Assembly: GCA_027214255.1 (NCBI GenBank)
Contig: JAPWHL010000005.1
Coordinates: 146,429-210,428, forward strand
Length of the DNA: 64,000 bases
Origin: Roseovarius aestuarii
GTDB taxonomy: Bacteria > Pseudomonadota > Alphaproteobacteria > Rhodobacterales > Rhodobacteraceae
Reading direction: 5' to 3'
Positions 60,930 to 64,000 of this stretch are shown piece by piece; the stretch's first letter is position 1; each line of letters opens with the position of its first letter. The notes below the pieces were generated by a model, which worked only from the letters and a program-made list of their open reading frames with translations, was not told the origin of the DNA and made no database searches. Made by a program: the position numbers and the translations under genes.

Positions 60930-61433
60930 GTGACGGATTTTGTCATCTACGCTGTTCCGGTTGCGGGGGGGATTGTGGGGATCGCCCCGCTGCCTGGAGG
61001 CGGCGATGCAGCGGCCTACAAGGATGATCTGCTGCACATGAAAGACTGGCGGCCCGCTCTTGTTTTGTCGATGACGACGCAGGCCGAAATGGTCGCAGGC
61101 GGTGCCGAGCGTCTGGGCGGGGATCTTCAGGATTTGGGCACGCGATGGGTGCATCTTCCTGTGCCGGACTTTGGTGTGCCCGAAGGGCGCGCCGTTGCGG
61201 ACTGGGCCGCGGCCAGCCACGCAGCGCTGGCCGCGTTGCGTGGTCGTGGGCGGGTGTTGGTTCATTGCCGGGGAGGGTGCGGGCGGTCCGGCATGGTGGC
61301 CTTGCGTCTGATGATCGAAGCAGGCGAAGCCCCCGAGGCTGCGTTGACCCGCTTGCGTGCGATACGCCCCTGTGCGGTGGAAACCAGCGCGCAATTGCGC
61401 TGGGCCAGCGACGTATCTGACGCAAAGCACTAG
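60930..61433 (+). CDS. Protein tyrosine phosphatase-like protein
   Basis: A 167-residue protein from a GTG start with AAGGTG overlapping its front. The active-site loop VHCRGGCGRSGMVALRLM (HCxxGxxRS) lies near residue 113, and Asp in VPDFGVP (about 87) could be the general acid. It is a cysteine-type phosphatase of the DSP/PTP kind. Co-directional with ypfJ; no functional link is known. Confidence 0.88.
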   Translation: MTDFVIYAVPVAGGIVGIAPLPGGGDAAAYKDDLLHMKDWRPALVLSMTTQAEMVAGGAERLGGDLQDLGTRWVHLPVPDFGVPEGRAVADWAAASHAALAALRGRGRVLVHCRGGCGRSGMVALRLMIEAGEAPEAALTRLRAIRPCAVETSAQLRWASDVSDAKH

Positions 61434-61453
61434 GTCGCGGTCGGGTGTTCGGC

Positions 61454-61684
61454 CTAGCCGCTCGCCATGCCTGCCAGCATGGCACCCAAAGCGACCAAAT
61501 GCACCAGCATCAGCGCCTTGTCATTCCAGAATGCCCCCACCGCGAACCAGCCGACCACGCCGATCAGGAACAGATACAGGTTCCATGGGGTCCACCCAAA
61601 TCCGGTGGCGGTATACCCCATGATTTGGATGGCGGACGCGCCCCATTTGATCGCAAAAACCAGACGGTCACGCGAATGCGTCAT
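61454..61684 (-). CDS. Small two- or three-span membrane protein (DUF6552-like)
   Basis: A 76-residue protein with spans near residues 12-30 (WGASAIQIMGYTATGFG), 35-52 (WNLYLFLIGVVGWFAVGAFW) and 57-74 (ALMLVHLVALGAMLAGMA). The TPWNLYLFLIGVVGWFAVGAFWNDKALMLVHLVALGAM pattern is common as a conserved small protein in Rhodobacterales. A GTG at 61705 is an alternative start that would overlap the SDR gene. Confidence 0.8.
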   Translation of the reverse strand: MTHSRDRLVFAIKWGASAIQIMGYTATGFGWTPWNLYLFLIGVVGWFAVGAFWNDKALMLVHLVALGAMLAGMASG

Positions 61685-61694
61685 GGCCGCGATG

Positions 61695-62399
61695 TCAGAC
61701 GGCACGGGTTAATCCCCCGTCTACGCGCAGGTTCTGTCCTGTCATGTAGCCACCGCTGTCTGACGCCAGAAACGCAATGAGTGCCGACACCTCTTCGGTG
61801 TGGCCATACCGGCCCATCGGAATACGCGCCATGCGGTCCGCGGTCTTTGGCAGGCTGTCGATAAAACCAGGCAGCACATTGTTCATGCGAATGATCTGTG
61901 CGGCGTAAGAATCCGAATAGAGTTTTGTGAAAGCCGCGAGGCCCGCACGAAAGACACCTGAAGTTGGGAACAATGGGTCAGGCTCGAACGCAGCGAAGGT
62001 CGAAATGTTGATGATCACGCCGCCGCCTTGGTCCTGCATCAGTGGCGTGACAAGACGCGTTGGGCGGATCACATTCATCAGGTACACTTCCATGCCGCGA
62101 TGCCAGTCATCGTCGCTGATGTCCAGAACCGGACCATTTGGCCCGTGTCCTGCGGAATTGACCAATACATCCACGCGCCCCCAACGACGTTTTGCACCGT
62201 CTACCAGCGCGCCCAATGCCTCCGCATCCAGGTTTGAGCCGGTGACGCCGAAACCGCCAAGCTCCTTACCCAAAGCTTCGCCTTTGCCCGAGCTCGAAAG
62301 AACTCCGACCTTGAAGCCATCCGCGGCAAGCCTGCGGGCTGCATCGGCACCCATTCCGCTGCCTCCGGCCGTTACGAGCGCTACTTTTTCTACAGACAT
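61695..62399 (-). CDS. Atypical short-chain dehydrogenase/reductase
   Basis: A 234-residue SDR fold. The dinucleotide site is ALVTAGGSGMGADAARRL and VNSAGHGPNG replaces the usual NNAG. The catalytic Ser is in INISTFAAF, but the Tyr-x-x-x-Lys pair is absent: the aligned stretch reads SGVFRAGLAAFTK, with Ser for Tyr and Arg for Lys. The C-terminal MNNVLPGFIDSLP and YMTGQNLRVDGG are well conserved. It may bind cofactor without classical catalysis. Divergent LysR gene adjacent. Confidence 0.88.
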   Translation of the reverse strand: MSVEKVALVTAGGSGMGADAARRLAADGFKVGVLSSSGKGEALGKELGGFGVTGSNLDAEALGALVDGAKRRWGRVDVLVNSAGHGPNGPVLDISDDDWHRGMEVYLMNVIRPTRLVTPLMQDQGGGVIINISTFAAFEPDPLFPTSGVFRAGLAAFTKLYSDSYAAQIIRMNNVLPGFIDSLPKTADRMARIPMGRYGHTEEVSALIAFLASDSGGYMTGQNLRVDGGLTRAV

Positions 62400-62497
62400 G
62401 TTGAACTCCTTCGTGTTTCAGAGAGCAGAATATTCGTTTTTCTAATTGTGCGCGAATGAGAATTGACGCTGCATGACAGTAGAAATACTATACCCTT
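62400..62497. promoter_or_regulatory. Divergent SDR/LysR control region
   Basis: A 98-base AT-rich gap with ATTCG (about 62431) and CGAAT (about 62453) as an imperfect dyad. LysR-type regulators bind such dyads between themselves and the divergent target, so the SDR gene is the likely target. Confidence 0.4.
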
Positions 62498-63376
62498 ATG
62501 ACGGACCTTCCTCCCCTTAACGGTTTACGTGCCTTTGACGTATCTGGCCGGCGCCTGAGCTTTCGCGCCGCAGCCGACGCCATGGGAGTTACTCAGGGGG
62601 CCGTTGCACAGCAGGTGCGCCAGCTCGAGGCGCATTTGGGCGTGACACTGTTTGACAGACTGCCCAAGGGATTGGCCCTGACGGCTGAAGGGCGGCGCTA
62701 TCACAACAGGATCGCACCGGCGTTTGAGGAATTGCGCGCCGCAACTGCCCAGCTCAAGCCGGAGCCGGGAAAGATACTAATCAGTGTCACACCGACGTTT
62801 GCGGCCAAATGGTTGATCCCAAACCTTCCGGATTTTTCGGCGACACACCCTGACATCGACCTGCGGATTCTCGCGACCGAGAAGGTGTCCAGTTTTTATA
62901 GTGATGGAATTGATTTGGCTGTTCGGCAGGGCAAGCCGCCCTTTGGGGCCTCGTTGGAGGCAAGGATGCTGTTTAAGCAGGACATACGTGCGGTGGCTGC
63001 ACCGTCGTTGATCAAAGAGCACATGTGCCCGATCAGTTCGGGCGCGTTGTCACGCCTCCCCAAAATACATGATACGCATGATCTTTGGCCCAAACTGTTG
63101 TCCCAAGAAGGCGTTCGGGATCAAGGCAAGCGCGGCCTTCAACTCAACCAAACGGCGTTGGCTGTTGATGCGGCTGTGTCGGGGCAAGGGGTTGCTCTGG
63201 TCAGCCGCTTTTTGGTGCAAAATGAATTGAGGGACGGCAAGCTGATTGATCTCGGGTATTCCATTTCCACCGGCGAGACTGATTTCTACCTTTTGTCGCT
63301 ACGAAAGGCCGCCCCGGAAAAGGCGCTTGGTGAAGTGATTTTCTGGCTTGAAGCGCAAGCCGGGCAAACGGGTTAG
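62498..63376 (+). CDS. LysR-family regulator (GcvA-like)
   Basis: A 292-residue LTTR. The N-terminal LNGLRAFDVSGRRLSFRAAADAMGVTQGAVAQQVRQLEAHLGVTLFDRLPKGLALTAEG is a winged helix of the GcvA subgroup. The effector domain has ISVTPTFAAKWLIPNLPDFSATHPDIDLRI. No glycine cleavage gene is near. Divergent placement points to the SDR gene at 61695 as its target. Effector unknown. Confidence 0.92.
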   Translation: MTDLPPLNGLRAFDVSGRRLSFRAAADAMGVTQGAVAQQVRQLEAHLGVTLFDRLPKGLALTAEGRRYHNRIAPAFEELRAATAQLKPEPGKILISVTPTFAAKWLIPNLPDFSATHPDIDLRILATEKVSSFYSDGIDLAVRQGKPPFGASLEARMLFKQDIRAVAAPSLIKEHMCPISSGALSRLPKIHDTHDLWPKLLSQEGVRDQGKRGLQLNQTALAVDAAVSGQGVALVSRFLVQNELRDGKLIDLGYSISTGETDFYLLSLRKAAPEKALGEVIFWLEAQAGQTG

Positions 63377-63514
63377 ACTGTGCGTTTCCCTCTGGATTGG
63401 TGGTGTTATGAGGGGCACCTAGGATGTATCGGCCATGACACGAATGAAAATTATATATGACCATTGTGGGCGTAGATCGGGCGCAGCCAGCGTTCGCCAC
63501 GTTACATCGTCGCT

Positions 63515-63961
63515 GTGAGCAGGTTTGACATTGCGCCCTTGCATCTTGGGGCGCTGACACTGACGCCGCTTGTCTTGGGCGTGATTGAGGATACACCACA
63601 AGCCTGGTTTGCAGATGCGCCCTTCGGGGTGTCTTCGGATCGCATGCAAATGCCTGTCTTTTGCCTCCATATCGCTGGTCCAGAGTGTTCGGTCTTGATT
63701 GATGCGTGCGATCCATCGGTTTACCCGATTGCACATTCAAAACATGTGACGATCCAGACCGCGCTGGAAGACGCCGGAATTTCACCGGATGCGATCTCTC
63801 ATGTGCTTCTGACGCACGGGCATCATGATCATTTTTGCGGAGTGTGGGACCACGTCCGCGACAGGCCGAATTTCCCGCGTGCGCGCCATGTCTTGTCGTC
63901 GCGGGATTGGGGCGACGGCACGCTGAGCTACTCCCCAATGTTTGGACGAGACCTGGCGTAA
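63515..63961 (+). CDS. MBL-fold metallo-hydrolase, C-terminally truncated
   Basis: A 148-residue frame from a GTG. The zinc motif LTHGHHDHFCG (HxHxDH) lies near residue 105, preceded by CSVLIDACDPS. The usual MBL-fold protein is 220-320 residues and needs further His and Asp ligands after this point, all missing here. A TAA stop occurs in GRDLA at the end; the next frame stays open to the window edge. It may be a frameshifted or truncated gene, which cannot be settled because the window ends 39 bases later. Confidence 0.65.
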   Translation: MSRFDIAPLHLGALTLTPLVLGVIEDTPQAWFADAPFGVSSDRMQMPVFCLHIAGPECSVLIDACDPSVYPIAHSKHVTIQTALEDAGISPDAISHVLLTHGHHDHFCGVWDHVRDRPNFPRARHVLSSRDWGDGTLSYSPMFGRDLA

Positions 63962-64000
63962 ATTAAGCTACTCGTTGCGCCTGCTGATCAGGTTGGGTTG

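Noticed and set aside
1..64000. CRISPR arrays, insertion sequences or prophage
   Set aside because: No regularly spaced repeats, no transposase or recombinase motif, and no structural phage genes were found; the DUF2793 gene alone is not a prophage.

Overview
The window reads as chromosome of a Rhodobacterales (Roseobacter-group) alphaproteobacterium. The support is the gene content rather than any single marker: heterotetrameric sarcosine oxidase, a long PutA with an Lrp-type regulator, COQ9, a TrcR/DUF1013 regulator, a DUF2793 protein, an rpsU/COQ9 neighbourhood, a dnaX-ybaB-recR operon, high GC, and short intergenic repeats of a kind common in this group. No insertion sequence, integrase, phage module, rRNA operon or CRISPR array was seen. 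The genus cannot be named from what is here.

Layout. 1-3300: the start of an FAD-dependent oxidoreductase, then an AT-richer accessory stretch with a small membrane protein, a lone PD-(D/E)XK nuclease-like protein and a membrane-anchored RTX-like protein. 3300-9500: soxBDAG on the minus strand with a divergent GlxA/SouR-type AraC regulator, a sarcosine catabolic locus. 9500-25500: housekeeping and scattered metabolism (nitrilase-type amidase, glycosyltransferase, ygfZ, two aminotransferases, valS, a CorA/ZntB transporter, HD protein, DUF2235 hydrolase, thioesterase, metF with divergent metR-like regulator, suhB, GFA protein). 25500-30900: rhomboid protease, putA and divergent putR, and a TPR protein. 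A tRNA-Leu(TAA) lies at 30991.

31200-43250 is a surface-polysaccharide region: rfbC-rfbB-rfbD, a frameshifted DUF2793 gene, an ABC-type capsule export set (kpsD, kpsT and kpsE on the minus strand; kpsM, gpsA and rfbA on the plus strand), then a nucleotide-sugar-type epimerase and a sugar transferase. Together these make dTDP-L-rhamnose, charge a lipid carrier and export a polymer. kpsC/kpsS and most glycosyltransferases must lie elsewhere.

43400-48600: an amino acid module (AGCS symporter, universal stress protein, Lrp regulator, DadA/PuuB-like oxidase, aspartoacylase-family hydrolase). 48650-60000: rpsU, COQ9, quinone oxidoreductase, a BNR-repeat protein, RNase T2, trcR, a group-III PLP ornithine/lysine-type decarboxylase behind a long structured leader, recR-ybaB-dnaX. 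60000-64000: zinc metallopeptidase, tyrosine-type phosphatase, small membrane protein, atypical SDR with divergent LysR regulator, and a truncated MBL-fold protein.

Most notable: a cysteine-free SoxD that lacks the zinc ligands; a three-segment, attenuator-like RNA structure straddling the trcR stop codon upstream of the decarboxylase; a 21-nt intergenic motif present six times, twice as a large hairpin between convergent genes; a one-base frameshift in DUF2793; and a rhomboid start codon buried in an 11-bp hairpin.
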